Of a DNA stretch of 19,298 nt, positions 6,406 through 14,031 are shown in pieces. Under the pieces are notes generated by a model. It had not been told where the DNA came from. It did no database searches and saw nothing but the letters and a program-made list of their open reading frames with translations. The first letter of the stretch is position 1, and every line of letters begins with the position of its first letter. The position numbers and the translations under genes were made by a program. The stretch covers positions 1-19,298 of the forward strand of contig JAUQQI010000138.1 in assembly GCA_030549955.1 (NCBI GenBank). The letters run 5' to 3'. This stretch comes from Chloroflexota bacterium (GTDB lineage: Bacteria > Chloroflexota > Dehalococcoidia > JAUQQI01).

Positions 6406-6433
6406 CCTTCGGCCCCGGGCCTGACCGCAGGGT

Positions 6434-7141
6434 CTAATCCTGGCCTTGGGCCCGGCCAGGGCACCTTAACCGATAACCGACCCCGGGTATACCCGTTATC
6501 TCGATGCCGGCCTTGACCCCGAGCTGTTGAAGCTTCGCCCGGATGTGGCTTACGTGGGTCCTTAACAGACCCGTGTCGTCCTCGTTATTGTATCCCCAGA
6601 CGTATTCGACGAGCCGGGAGGTACTGACAACCCGCCCTTCGTTCACGGCCAGGATGTGAAGCAGTTTGAATTCCGTCGGCGTGAGTCGGACGCTCCGGCC
6701 GGCCACCGTCAGCTCGTGGGAATCAAGGTCCAGGGCGGCCGCGCCCAGCGTCAACGTCCGGCCCGGCCCGACCTTCTGACCGCCGTTCCCGCGCCGGATA
6801 ACCGCCCGGATCCTGGCGGTCAGCTGGCGGGGACTGAAAGGCTTCGTAACGAAATCGTCGGCGCCCAGGTTAAAGGCCTTCAGGATGGTCTCCTCGTCGC
6901 TGAGGGCCGTCAGGACAATCACCGGGACGTCGTCAGCTTCCCGAATCCGCCTGAGGACTTCAAGGCCGTTTGTTTTTGGCAGTCGAATGTCAAGCAGAAT
7001 CACATCCGGCTTACTCGACTGTATTCGCTGGAGGGCCTGCTGACCGTCGGCGGCGACCTGGACGTTAAACCCTTCCCGCCGCAGGGCGTAGCTGATAACA
7101 TCTAACAGGTCGACGTCATCGTCGATGATCAGGACCTTCAT
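6434..7141 (-). CDS. OmpR/PhoB-family response regulator
   Basis: A 235-residue protein with a receiver domain (1-120) carrying the acidic pair D7-D8/D9, phosphoacceptor D51 (ILLDIRLP), T78 and K100 (VTKPFSP), and a C-terminal winged helix (about 130-228) with the OmpR signature LTPTEFKLLHILAVNEGRVVS (abbreviated LTPTEFKLL), RTHVSHIRAKL as recognition helix and IPGVGYRL at the end. It is a DNA-binding transcription factor activated by phosphorylation. Its ATG overlaps the stop of the upstream histidine kinase by 4 bp, so the two are partners. Target genes are not evident here; the adjacent glycosyltransferase is a candidate but has its own promoter. Length and residues are normal. Confidence 0.95.
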   Translation of the reverse strand: MKVLIIDDDVDLLDVISYALRREGFNVQVAADGQQALQRIQSSKPDVILLDIRLPKTNGLEVLRRIREADDVPVIVLTALSDEETILKAFNLGADDFVTKPFSPRQLTARIRAVIRRGNGGQKVGPGRTLTLGAAALDLDSHELTVAGRSVRLTPTEFKLLHILAVNEGRVVSTSRLVEYVWGYNNEDDTGLLRTHVSHIRAKLQQLGVKAGIEITGIPGVGYRLRCPGRAQGQD

Positions 7142-7860
7142 CGGGCCCTCCCACCCGCAGGGACTTTTACGGTAACCGGCAGGTCGACCCAGAATACGGT
7201 GGATTGCCCGGCCCCGCCCGCCGCGCCTACGGTCCCGCCGTGGAGGCCCGCGATGAGGCCCACTACCTGAAGGCCGACCCCCATCCGGGGCGGCCAGTCG
7301 GAGACTTCCGGGGGGTCGGGCTCGGTGCCCGGGCCGGCGCCGTGGTCGGTGACGCTGACCCGGACCCGGTCGCCTTCGCTTGTGACAGCCACCTCGATAA
7401 CGTCTCCGGCTGGTCCATGCCGGATCGCATTGGTCAGCAGGTTCAGGAGGGCGTGCCCGAGCCAGCGAGGGTCACCTACAATCCGGAGTCCCGGGTCCGG
7501 GCAGTGGAACCGGACCTGCTGGCCCCGCCGTCCCAGCAGCGGGGTGATGAGCTGAATGACCGGCTGAACCCAATCCTGGGGGCTGAACTCCTGCACCTGA
7601 AGGGTGAGACCCTGAGAACGGATAAGGGCGCAGGCGATGAGGGCCTCCGAAAGCCCCTCGAGCCAGCGGACACCTTCGTAGACGATCCCGGTCAGGCGAG
7701 CGAGGTCCGGCGGCTCAAGGGTCGTCGGGTCGGCCAGCAGGTCGGTTGTGACCTTGAGGGGGCTCAAGATACCGCGCATCTCGTGGGCCAGCGCCAGTAG
7801 GATATCGGGCAGGACCGCACCGTCCGCACCGGGCGGCGGGCTCAAACTCTGTACTGCCAA
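7138..7860 (-). CDS. Minimal cytosolic sensor histidine kinase
   Basis: A 240-residue protein of HisKA plus HATPase_c and nothing else. The H-box LALAHEMRGILSPLK places the phosphorylated histidine at H26; the N-box is LLNLLTNAIRHGP, the G1 box VTDHGAGPG and the G2 box MGVGLQVVGLIAGLHGG. Only about 20 residues precede the H-box and there is no membrane segment, PAS, GAF or HAMP domain, so the signal must come from another protein or a partner kinase. The start is TTG 7860, supported by GGGGAGGTG 6 nt upstream. The stop overlaps the ATG of the response regulator, forming a two-gene operon. HK lengths below 250 residues are unusual; truncation of a longer kinase was considered, but the open frame ends upstream of a good ribosome binding site. 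Confidence 0.9.
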   Translation of the reverse strand: MAVQSLSPPPGADGAVLPDILLALAHEMRGILSPLKVTTDLLADPTTLEPPDLARLTGIVYEGVRWLEGLSEALIACALIRSQGLTLQVQEFSPQDWVQPVIQLITPLLGRRGQQVRFHCPDPGLRIVGDPRWLGHALLNLLTNAIRHGPAGDVIEVAVTSEGDRVRVSVTDHGAGPGTEPDPPEVSDWPPRMGVGLQVVGLIAGLHGGTVGAAGGAGQSTVFWVDLPVTVKVPAGGRAR

Positions 7861-8262
7861 CGTGCACCTCCCCGTAAATAGGGCTTAAAAAGACCGCTAG
7901 GAAGTGCCGCTTACCGTAAGGGAGAGCTCCGCAGGTCTGGCCCGGACAGTATGAGCGGGCTAGCGATGTCGCATCTATCCGCTTGGGGCCGCAGGAGAGG
8001 CCGTGCGCCCGGCCTTCAGCGGTTTACCTGCAAGGTTTATACCAGAAATTCACGACCAAGTCAATAGAGACTCAACCGCGGCGACGATTTCGTCAGCGCA
8101 ATCCGCCACCGGGCCGTCCATACCTGGCTCCGGAATTCGCCAACCGCCCGCTCCTGGATTCTCCGCGGTTCCGAAGTCCCGGGGACCGATGCCGGCCTTG
8201 TTTGACAGTGGTTTCTGGCCTCGAATAGAATCGAGTTGTAGATCCCTTGCGAGGGCCTGCCA
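7861..8262. other. 402-bp divergent intergenic region, no convincing gene
   Basis: Lies between the leftward kinase and the rightward Trm112-like gene. It contains the kinase ribosome binding site, a small perfect inverted repeat CTTAC-c-GTAAG (7910-7920) that could be an operator, and the strong rightward promoter at 8202-8231. Short frames on both strands have no family resemblance, except for a possible remnant of a protein C-terminus on the minus strand (8050-8180), described in the findings. No tRNA or known RNA fold is seen. Confidence 0.6.
8202..8231 (+). promoter_or_regulatory. Strong promoter of the trm112-like/his operon
   Basis: Consensus -35 TTGACA (8202-8207), 18-bp spacer, -10 TAGAAT (8226-8231). 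Transcription should start near 8238, giving a leader of about 25 nt before ATG 8263. No attenuator, His-codon leader peptide or T-box-like element fits in so short a leader, so classical his attenuation is not seen here. Confidence 0.75.
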
Positions 8263-8442
8263 ATGAAGCGCGACCTCATGGAGATTCTCGCCTGCCCGGT
8301 CTGTAAGGGCGAGCTCGAGCTCACCGTTGAGCAGGAGGACGAAAAGGAAATCATCAAGGGCTCCCTTTACTGCAAGAACTGCAACGAGACGTACCCGATC
8401 GAGGACGGGATCCCGAACCTCCTGCCGCCGAACCTGCGTTAG
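8263..8442 (+). CDS. Trm112-family zinc-ribbon protein
   Basis: A 59-residue protein starting at ATG 8263 with GAGGG 8 nt upstream. It begins MKRDLMEILACPVCKGEL and ends YPIEDGIPNLLPPNLR, with C11-x2-C14 and C37-x2-C40 forming a zinc ribbon, and the family-specific Y-P-I-x-D-G-I-P-x-L-L ending. The family (PF03966; YcaR/UPF0434 in E. coli) includes yeast Trm112, the zinc-binding activator of several methyltransferases that modify tRNA, rRNA and release factors; bacterial members are thought to act similarly but are less studied. It is the first gene of the operon behind the promoter at 8202. Both Cys pairs are intact and its length is normal. The methyltransferase partner is not in the window. 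Confidence 0.9.
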   Translation: MKRDLMEILACPVCKGELELTVEQEDEKEIIKGSLYCKNCNETYPIEDGIPNLLPPNLR

Positions 8443-8454
8443 GGTGAGGACCGG

Positions 8455-8706
8455 ATGCAGGGGTCCAGGCTTGCCGGGGCGGTCCTGGTCATCGTGGCGG
8501 TCGTTGCCGCCGCCCTCTACATCTGGGGCCTCACCCTGCAGAGTTACTGGGCCCTGGCGGTGGTGGTTACCATCGGCTTCCTTGGGGTTCTGGGCCTGAT
8601 GGTCTGGGTTGGTATCACCCTTCTGACCGCCCGGATCGAACTTCCGGAGCCGACCGGAACCGAGCCGAATAAGGCCGAGCGGCCGGCCGCAGGGCCGGAA
8701 CGCTGA
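8455..8706 (+). CDS. Small two-helix membrane protein of unknown function
   Basis: An 83-residue protein, ATG 8455 preceded by GGGTGAGG. Two hydrophobic segments are clear: about 6-25 (RLAGAVLVIVAVVAAALYIW) and about 32-58 (a long Ala/Val/Gly/Leu stretch with VVVTIGFLGVLGLMVWVG), joined by a short loop LTLQSYWA. The last 25 residues are polar and proline/glutamate-rich. With both ends likely on the same side, it would be a hairpin in the cytoplasmic membrane. I do not recognise a family. It lies 12 nt after the Trm112-like gene and 20 nt before hisZ, inside the operon. No function should be inferred from the his genes. Confidence 0.75.
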   Translation: MQGSRLAGAVLVIVAVVAAALYIWGLTLQSYWALAVVVTIGFLGVLGLMVWVGITLLTARIELPEPTGTEPNKAERPAAGPER

Positions 8707-8726
8707 CCGCACCCCTGTCCCGGAGA

Positions 8727-9872
8727 ATGCCCCGCGACTGGCTCCCAGCAGACTTTCGACGGCGCCGGGCCCTTGAAGACCGGCTGGTGGCGGTGTTCGA
8801 AGCGGCCGGTTACGCCGGCATCGACGTGCCCATCGTCGAGCCGGCCGACCTTTACCTGCGAAAGTTCGGCGGTCAGGCCCTGGCCCGCACCGTCGTCTTT
8901 GTCGACGGCAGCGGCCGCCAGCTGTCCGTGCGGCCGGAATTTACGGCCTCGGTAGTTCGGCTTCTAACGGAGCGGTCGCCGGCCCTGCCCCTTCGCTGGT
9001 ACTATCTGGGTCCGGTCGTCCGCCTGGGCCCTGACGGCCGGGTGACCGAATTCCACCAGGCCGGGGTCGAGCTTATCGGCATTTCCGGCCCGGACGGCGA
9101 CGCGGAGGTTCTGGGGCTCCTCGGCCGGGCCCTGGCCGAGGCCGGCATCCGGGGATTTGAGCTCAAGCTTAATCACCTCGGCATTATCCAGGGGCTCCTG
9201 GCCAAGCTCGGCCTTTCGGAGCCCCTGACCACATTCTTTATCGCCGGCCTTGAAGAAATCGCGGCCGGGAACCTTCCGCCCGAGCTTCAGCGCTACCTGG
9301 ACGAACTCGCCGAGGCCGACGAATCGGACGGCCTCCGGGAAGTACTTGCGGCGGTCGGTCCCGATGGGGCTCGGCGGCTCGTTCTTTCGGTCCTCGAAAA
9401 CATTGCCGCCCCGGGCCGAACCGGCCGGCGGGACCTGGAAGCTATTGCCGACCGGCTCATCCGCCGGCTCAACCTTTCGGACGAGCTTACTGCCCTGCGA
9501 ACCGCCACCGACTTTGCCCGTCAGCTTAACCCCCTTCGGGGCCCGGTCCACGAGGTTTTCCCGGAAGCTGAACAGCTCCTGGCTGACTTCGGCCTGGACC
9601 CTGGCCCCCTGACCCGGCTTCGGGAGCTGACGACCCGCCTCGGGGGAATCCTTGCCGGCCGGGGCGAGGTCGTTCTCGACCTTGGGTTCAGCCGGGGACT
9701 GGGCTACTACTCAGGACTGGTCTTCGAGGCTGCCCTCCCAGGCGACCCGGAAGTCCGGCTCGGGGGCGGGGGACGCTACGACGGCCTCATCGCCGAGCTG
9801 GGCGGCCCCCCTGCCCCGGCTATCGGCTTCCGCCTCACGGTCGAAAACCTCCTTTCGGCAGCTGGGAGTTAG
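8727..9872 (+). CDS. hisZ: HisZ, regulatory subunit of ATP phosphoribosyltransferase
   Basis: A 381-residue paralogue of histidyl-tRNA synthetase without tRNA-charging function. It shows the class II core: RDWLPADFRRRRALEDRL at the N-terminus, motif 2 region RWYYLGPVVR...EFHQAGVELIG (about 90-118), and the C-terminal motif GGGGRYDGLIAELG followed by AIGFRL. In histidine synthesis HisZ forms a hetero-octamer with short HisG and provides histidine feedback. The ATG at 8727 has GGAG only 1 nt upstream, which is too close to be ideal; CTG 8715 in frame is the only nearby alternative, and the protein N-terminus matches the family from residue 2. The gene is followed after 4 nt by hisG. Confidence 0.93.
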   Translation: MPRDWLPADFRRRRALEDRLVAVFEAAGYAGIDVPIVEPADLYLRKFGGQALARTVVFVDGSGRQLSVRPEFTASVVRLLTERSPALPLRWYYLGPVVRLGPDGRVTEFHQAGVELIGISGPDGDAEVLGLLGRALAEAGIRGFELKLNHLGIIQGLLAKLGLSEPLTTFFIAGLEEIAAGNLPPELQRYLDELAEADESDGLREVLAAVGPDGARRLVLSVLENIAAPGRTGRRDLEAIADRLIRRLNLSDELTALRTATDFARQLNPLRGPVHEVFPEAEQLLADFGLDPGPLTRLRELTTRLGGILAGRGEVVLDLGFSRGLGYYSGLVFEAALPGDPEVRLGGGGRYDGLIAELGGPPAPAIGFRLTVENLLSAAGS

Positions 9873-9876
9873 GGCC

Positions 9877-10887
9877 GTGGAGCCGGTCCGGCTAGTCATC
9901 CCCTCCAAAGGCGAGCTTGAAGAGCCGACCCTGGCCTTCTTGGCCGAGGCCGGACTCGCCGTTGACCGCCTGAGCCCCCGCCAGTATGTGGCCCGGGTTG
10001 GGGCGGTCGAAGGCCTCGAAGTCCTCTTCCAGCGGGCCTGGGATATTCCCGAGAAGGTTGCGTCGGGGGCCGCCGACCTCGGCGTCACCGGTTACGACGT
10101 GGTGGCCGAGCAGGCTGCCGATGCCCCCGACCTGGTTGTTGCGATGCCGCACCTTGGCTACGGCCGGGCAGACCTCGTGATCGCCGTACCCGACGTCTGG
10201 GTCGATGTCCGGTCAGTCCGGGACCTAGCCGAGGTCGCGGTCGAATTCCGGGCCCAGGGGCGGGCCCTGCGGGTGGTGACCCGCTATCCCCGGCTGACCC
10301 AGCGGTTTTTGCTGGCGAATGGCATCGGCCACTTCGTTCTGGTCGGGGCCCAGGGGGCCATCGAGGCCGCCCCGGCCATCGGCTACGGCGATATCATCGC
10401 CGACCTGACCAGCTCCGGCACGACCCTCCGGGAAAACCGCCTCAAGACCGTCGCCGGGGGAACCATCCTCCGAACCGAGGCGTGTCTCATTGCGAATCGG
10501 CGCCGCCTGCGGGCCGACCCCGACCGCCTCGAGGTCGTCCGCCGGTTCATGGAGCTTATCGAGGCCCGGCTCCGGGCGGCCGGGTTTTATTCGGTGACGG
10601 GCAATGTCCCCGGGGACTCGGCGGAGACGGTCGCTCAGGCTGTCATCAGCCGGCCGGAGCTCTCGGGCATTGAGGGGCCGACGGTGGCACCCGTTTACAG
10701 CAAGGCAGGCCGGGTGAACGGCTGGTACGCGGTGACCGTGGTTGTGCCGGTCAGGCAGATGCAGGCAGCCGTCGACCACCTGCGGCGGCTGGGGGGCAGC
10801 GGCATCACTGTCGTCCCGGTAAAATATGTCTTTGAACCCGGCTGCGAAGCCTTTGAGCGGCTGGTCAAAACCCTCCGTCAGGACTGA
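9877..10887 (+). CDS. hisG: ATP phosphoribosyltransferase, long form
   Basis: 336 residues from GTG 9877, with GGGAG about 8 nt upstream inside the hisZ end. It catalyses the first step of histidine synthesis, joining ATP and PRPP. The catalytic part (1-225) shows RLVIPSKGELEEPTLAFL, the GAADLGVTGYDVV motif, and the PRPP loop ADLTSSGTTLRENRLK (175-190). Residues 235-336 are an additional C-terminal domain (FYSVTGNVPGDSAETVAQ, EGPTVAPVY, GWYAVTVVVP, GGSGITVVPVKYVFE), which corresponds to the ACT-like histidine-binding domain of long HisG with an extra segment in front. Short HisG (about 210 residues) is the form normally paired with HisZ, so a long HisG beside hisZ is unexpected. A longer frame starting at 9652 would lie inside hisZ and is not credible. 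Confidence 0.95.
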   Translation: MEPVRLVIPSKGELEEPTLAFLAEAGLAVDRLSPRQYVARVGAVEGLEVLFQRAWDIPEKVASGAADLGVTGYDVVAEQAADAPDLVVAMPHLGYGRADLVIAVPDVWVDVRSVRDLAEVAVEFRAQGRALRVVTRYPRLTQRFLLANGIGHFVLVGAQGAIEAAPAIGYGDIIADLTSSGTTLRENRLKTVAGGTILRTEACLIANRRRLRADPDRLEVVRRFMELIEARLRAAGFYSVTGNVPGDSAETVAQAVISRPELSGIEGPTVAPVYSKAGRVNGWYAVTVVVPVRQMQAAVDHLRRLGGSGITVVPVKYVFEPGCEAFERLVKTLRQD

Positions 10888-10891
10888 GCCA

Positions 10892-12229
10892 ATGTCCACC
10901 CTCCGGGTGTATACGGTCGATGAAGCGAGGAAAACCATCCTCCGACGCCGCCCCCCGGCCGAGGAGGTCCTGCCGCCGGCCGTGGCCGCAAGAATCCGTG
11001 AGGTCTTTGGGGAGGAACTGGGGGCCGCCCTGGCCGTCCGCCGCATCATCGACGCCGTCCGCCGCGAAGGCGACGCGGCCGTCCGGCGCTTCACTGAGCT
11101 TTTTGACGGTTACCGGCCGGAGACCCTGGAAGTTCCCGCGCCCGAAATTCGGGCGGCCTGCCGCGAACTCGCCCCGGGCCTGCTTGAAAGCCTGAATCTA
11201 GCAGCCGAACGAATCCGAACCTTTCATACCCGGCAGGCGCGGACCGGCTGGGTCGACTTTGCCGAGGGGGGCCTGGGCCAGATCGTCAGGCCCCTGGACC
11301 GGGTCGGGGTCTATGTCCCCGGCGGCCGGGGCCGGTACCCATCGACGGTCCTGATGACGGTCATTCCGGCGAAGGTCGCCGGGGTGGACGAGGTCATCGT
11401 CTGCACCCCGCCCGGTCCCGACGGCCGGGTTGCGCCGGTGGTGCTTGCGGCCTGCGCCGTGGCCGGGGCCGACCGGGTTTTCAAGATTGGGGGCGCCCAG
11501 GCCATTGCGGCCATGGCGTTCGGAACTGAGTCGGTGCCGGCCGTGGACAAAATCGTCGGACCCGGCGGCCTCTTCGTTACCCTGGCCAAGCAGGCCCTCT
11601 ATGGCCAGGTGGGGATTGAGATGCTGGCCGGGCCGAGCGAGGCGGTGGCCGTCGCCGACAGCTCCGCCGACCCCGAGATCTGCGCTGCCGACCTTATTGC
11701 CCAGGCCGAGCACGACCCCCTGGCGACGTCGATTTTAATTACGGACTCCCCCGAACTGGCCCGGGCGGTTCAGGCCGCGGTCGAGCGCCGGCTCAATGAC
11801 CTGCCCGACGCCGCTGCCGCCCGGTCGAGCCTGACCGAGCGGGGCGGAATTGTCCTGGTCGAAACCATCGAGCTGGCCGTCGACCTTGCCAACGAATTCG
11901 GGCCGGAGCACCTCGAGCTCGCCGTGCGGGACCCGTGGCGGCTGCTGGGCCGGGTTCGGAACTGCGGGGCGGTTTTCCTCGGCGAAAGCGCCCCCCACGT
12001 CGCCGGGGATTACGTGGCCGGACCGTCCCATGTGCTTCCGACCGGCGGGACGGCCCGCTGGGCCTCGGGCCTGCGGACCGAGGACTTTTACAAGGTTATC
12101 AGCGTCGTGGCCATTGACCGGCCAACCCTGGAACGGATTGGGCCGGCCGCGGTCGCCATCGCCCGGGCCGAGGGCTTCGAGGCCCACGCCCGGTCGGTCG
12201 AAATCCGCCTGAAGGGAGGAGCCCCGTGA
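10892..12229 (+). CDS. hisD: Histidinol dehydrogenase
   Basis: 445 residues from ATG 10892, 4 nt after the hisG stop; the in-frame start at 10826 would overlap hisG by 62 bp and adds unconserved residues. The enzyme oxidises histidinol to histidine in two NAD-dependent steps, using one Zn. Visible: GVYVPGGRGRYPS (139-151), GGAQAIAAMAFGTESVPAVD (200-219), AGPSEAVAVAD, QAEHDP with zinc ligands Q271 and H274, the catalytic pair E339-H340 (FGPEHLEL), D373 (HVAGDYVAGPSHVLPT) and H432 near the end. Length is normal. The last bases (GTGA) overlap the hisC start. Confidence 0.97.
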   Translation: MSTLRVYTVDEARKTILRRRPPAEEVLPPAVAARIREVFGEELGAALAVRRIIDAVRREGDAAVRRFTELFDGYRPETLEVPAPEIRAACRELAPGLLESLNLAAERIRTFHTRQARTGWVDFAEGGLGQIVRPLDRVGVYVPGGRGRYPSTVLMTVIPAKVAGVDEVIVCTPPGPDGRVAPVVLAACAVAGADRVFKIGGAQAIAAMAFGTESVPAVDKIVGPGGLFVTLAKQALYGQVGIEMLAGPSEAVAVADSSADPEICAADLIAQAEHDPLATSILITDSPELARAVQAAVERRLNDLPDAAAARSSLTERGGIVLVETIELAVDLANEFGPEHLELAVRDPWRLLGRVRNCGAVFLGESAPHVAGDYVAGPSHVLPTGGTARWASGLRTEDFYKVISVVAIDRPTLERIGPAAVAIARAEGFEAHARSVEIRLKGGAP

Positions 12230-13356
12230 GACAGCTTCGGCCTTCGCCCCGCCCGGTGCCCGGGCACGTTTTTCGGCTTATCCGGCCCGGCCTCCGGAAC
12301 CGCCGGCCCTACATGGGGGCCGGTTCGCCCGAGGCCCTGGCCCGCAAATACGGCTTCAGCCTCGACCGCCTGGTCAAGCTGGACTCCAATGAGAACCCCT
12401 ACGGCCCGTCGCCCCGGGTTCTTGAGACCCTCACCCGGCCCCTCCCGTACCACCGCTATCCCGAGCCCGACAGCGAAACTCTGCGTCACGCCCTCGCCGA
12501 ATATGTTGGGGCCTCGCCCGAGCAGATTGTCGTTGGGGCCGGAAGCGACGAGGTCATCCTGCTGACCTTCGCGGCGTTTCTGGGGCCGGGAACGGCCGTC
12601 ATCGAGCTCGCCCCAACCTTCGTCATGTACCGCCTCACCGCCGAGGTGGTGGGTGCCCGGGTCATAACCGTCCCGCGGGACCCGGCTACTTACGAGGTCG
12701 ACGCTGAGAAGGTCATCGCGGCCCTGGGGCCGCGGGTTAAAGTCGTGGTCTTCTGCTCGCCGAACAACCCGACCGGCAACCTCGAGTCCGAGCGGACGGT
12801 CCGGCAGGTCCTCGAGACGGGCGTCTTCGTCATTGTCGACGAAGCGTACTACGAATACTGCGGCCACACGTTTGCCCCGCTCATCGCCCGCTACCCGAAC
12901 CTTGGGGTTCTGCGGACATTCAGTAAGTGGGCAGGCCTTGCCGGCCTCCGGGTCGGCTACGGGGTCTTCAGCCCCGAAGTTGCCCGGGTCATTGCGGGCA
13001 TCAAGCCCCCGTTTAACGTGAGCCTGGCCGGCCAGCTGGCCGCCCTCGAATCCCTGGCCGACCGCGAGTACCTTATGTCGACGGTCCGCAAGACCATCGC
13101 CGAGCGGGAACGACTTTTCCGGGAGCTCAGCCGGTTTGAGTTCCTGCGGGTGCTGCCGTCGGCCGCAAATTTTATCTATGCGGAGCTTCGCCGGGGCTCA
13201 TCCCGCCAGGTGACCGAAGCCCTCGCCCGGCAGGGGATTCTCGTCCGCCAGTTCGACATTCCGCCGCCCCGCGGCGGCATCCGCATCACCGTTGGCCGGC
13301 CGGAAGAGAACGAGCGGCTCCTCGAAGCCCTGAGCCGGCTCGAACCGGAGGATTAG
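12226..13356 (+). CDS. hisC: Histidinol-phosphate aminotransferase
   Basis: 376 residues, class I/II PLP aminotransferase. The GTG at 12226 overlaps the hisD stop and has an excellent GGGAGGAG site. Motifs: LDSNENPYGPSP (substrate arm), YPEPDSETLRHALAEYVG, GAGSDEVI, CSPNNPTGN, VDEAYYEY, and TFSKWAGLAGLRVGYG with the PLP-binding lysine K234; R near the C-terminus (GIRITVG) binds the carboxyl-side phosphate. It transfers an amino group from glutamate to imidazole-acetol phosphate. The N-terminal 30 residues are Arg/Pro-rich and longer than average but are a usual variant. Confidence 0.95.
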   Translation: MRQLRPSPRPVPGHVFRLIRPGLRNRRPYMGAGSPEALARKYGFSLDRLVKLDSNENPYGPSPRVLETLTRPLPYHRYPEPDSETLRHALAEYVGASPEQIVVGAGSDEVILLTFAAFLGPGTAVIELAPTFVMYRLTAEVVGARVITVPRDPATYEVDAEKVIAALGPRVKVVVFCSPNNPTGNLESERTVRQVLETGVFVIVDEAYYEYCGHTFAPLIARYPNLGVLRTFSKWAGLAGLRVGYGVFSPEVARVIAGIKPPFNVSLAGQLAALESLADREYLMSTVRKTIAERERLFRELSRFEFLRVLPSAANFIYAELRRGSSRQVTEALARQGILVRQFDIPPPRGGIRITVGRPEENERLLEALSRLEPED

Positions 13357-13359
13357 GCT

Positions 13360-14031
13360 TTGGGCGTCAACCCCCGTCAGGCGACCGTCGACCGGGAGAC
13401 CCGGGAGACCCGGGTGACCGCAGGCCTGGTTATTGACGGCCGGGGGGAGGTCCGGGTCAGCACCGGAATCGGGATGCTCGACCACCTCCTCTCGGCCTGG
13501 GCCCGGCACGGCCTCTTCGACCTGGAACTCCGGGCCGAGGGCGACCTGCACATCGACCCCCACCATACGACCGAAGACGTCGGCCTGGTCCTGGGCCGGG
13601 CCTTTCGGGAGGCCCTGGGCGACGGGGCCGGCATCCGGCGCATCGCCGAGGCCTATGCGCCGATGGATGAGGCCCTCGCCCTGGCGGTCGTCGATCTTTC
13701 CGGACGGCCCTACTGGGACCTGCGGCTGGAATTTGCCGGCCCAATGCTGGGTGAGCTGCCGGTCGCCCTCATCGGCCACTTCTGGCGGAGCTTTGCCACC
13801 GAAGCCCGGGTGACCCTCCACTGCCGGCTCCTGGCCGGCGAAGACGACCACCACCGGGCCGAGGCAGTTTTTAAAGCTATCGGACGGGCCCTCAGCCGCG
13901 CCGCCGAAATTGACCCCCGCCGGGCCGGCGAAATCCCTTCGACCAAGGGCCAGGCTGCGCTACGCCCCGGTGGGCTCAGAGGGATTCGAACCCCCAACCA
14001 ACCGGTTATGAGCCGGCCGCTCTACCGTTGA
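13360..14031 (+). CDS. hisB: Imidazoleglycerol-phosphate dehydratase, reading into a convergent tRNA
   Basis: 223 residues from TTG 13360 (GGAGG about 9 nt upstream, inside the hisC end). The monofunctional dehydratase has the two Mn-binding repeats: GMLDHLLSAWARHG and HHTTEDVG (68-75) in the first half, GHFWRSFATEARVTLH and DDHHRAEAVFKAIGRAL (162-178) in the second. HisB proteins usually end within a few residues of EIPSTKG. Here that motif ends at residue 197 and no stop follows; the frame continues 26 residues (QAALRPGGLRG..., then 16 residues that are the antisense reading of a tRNA) and stops at 14029-14031 inside the convergent tRNA gene. No frame offers a stop before the tRNA. It is the last his gene here; hisH, hisA, hisF and hisI are not in the window. 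Confidence 0.95.
   Translation: MGVNPRQATVDRETRETRVTAGLVIDGRGEVRVSTGIGMLDHLLSAWARHGLFDLELRAEGDLHIDPHHTTEDVGLVLGRAFREALGDGAGIRRIAEAYAPMDEALALAVVDLSGRPYWDLRLEFAGPMLGELPVALIGHFWRSFATEARVTLHCRLLAGEDDHHRAEAVFKAIGRALSRAAEIDPRRAGEIPSTKGQAALRPGGLRGIRTPNQPVMSRPLYR

Noticed and set aside
8232..8262. His leader peptide or attenuator before the his operon
   Set aside because: The leader is about 25 nt with no His codon run and no hairpin with T-run.
8050..8712. 220-residue minus-strand frame across the trm112-like gene
   Set aside because: Antisense of two genes with good ribosome binding sites and a strong promoter; only its last part (8050-8180) is kept as a doubtful remnant.
9652..9876. N-terminal extension of hisG from 9652
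   Set aside because: It lies within hisZ in another frame, is Ser/Arg-rich and unlike HisG; GTG 9877 has a proper ribosome binding site.
10826..10891. Upstream start for hisD
   Set aside because: It would overlap hisG by 62 bp and add residues not found in HisD; ATG 10892 fits the family.
13954..14031. HisB C-terminal extension as a new domain
   Set aside because: Most of it is the antisense reading of the tRNA, so its sequence says nothing about a protein fold.
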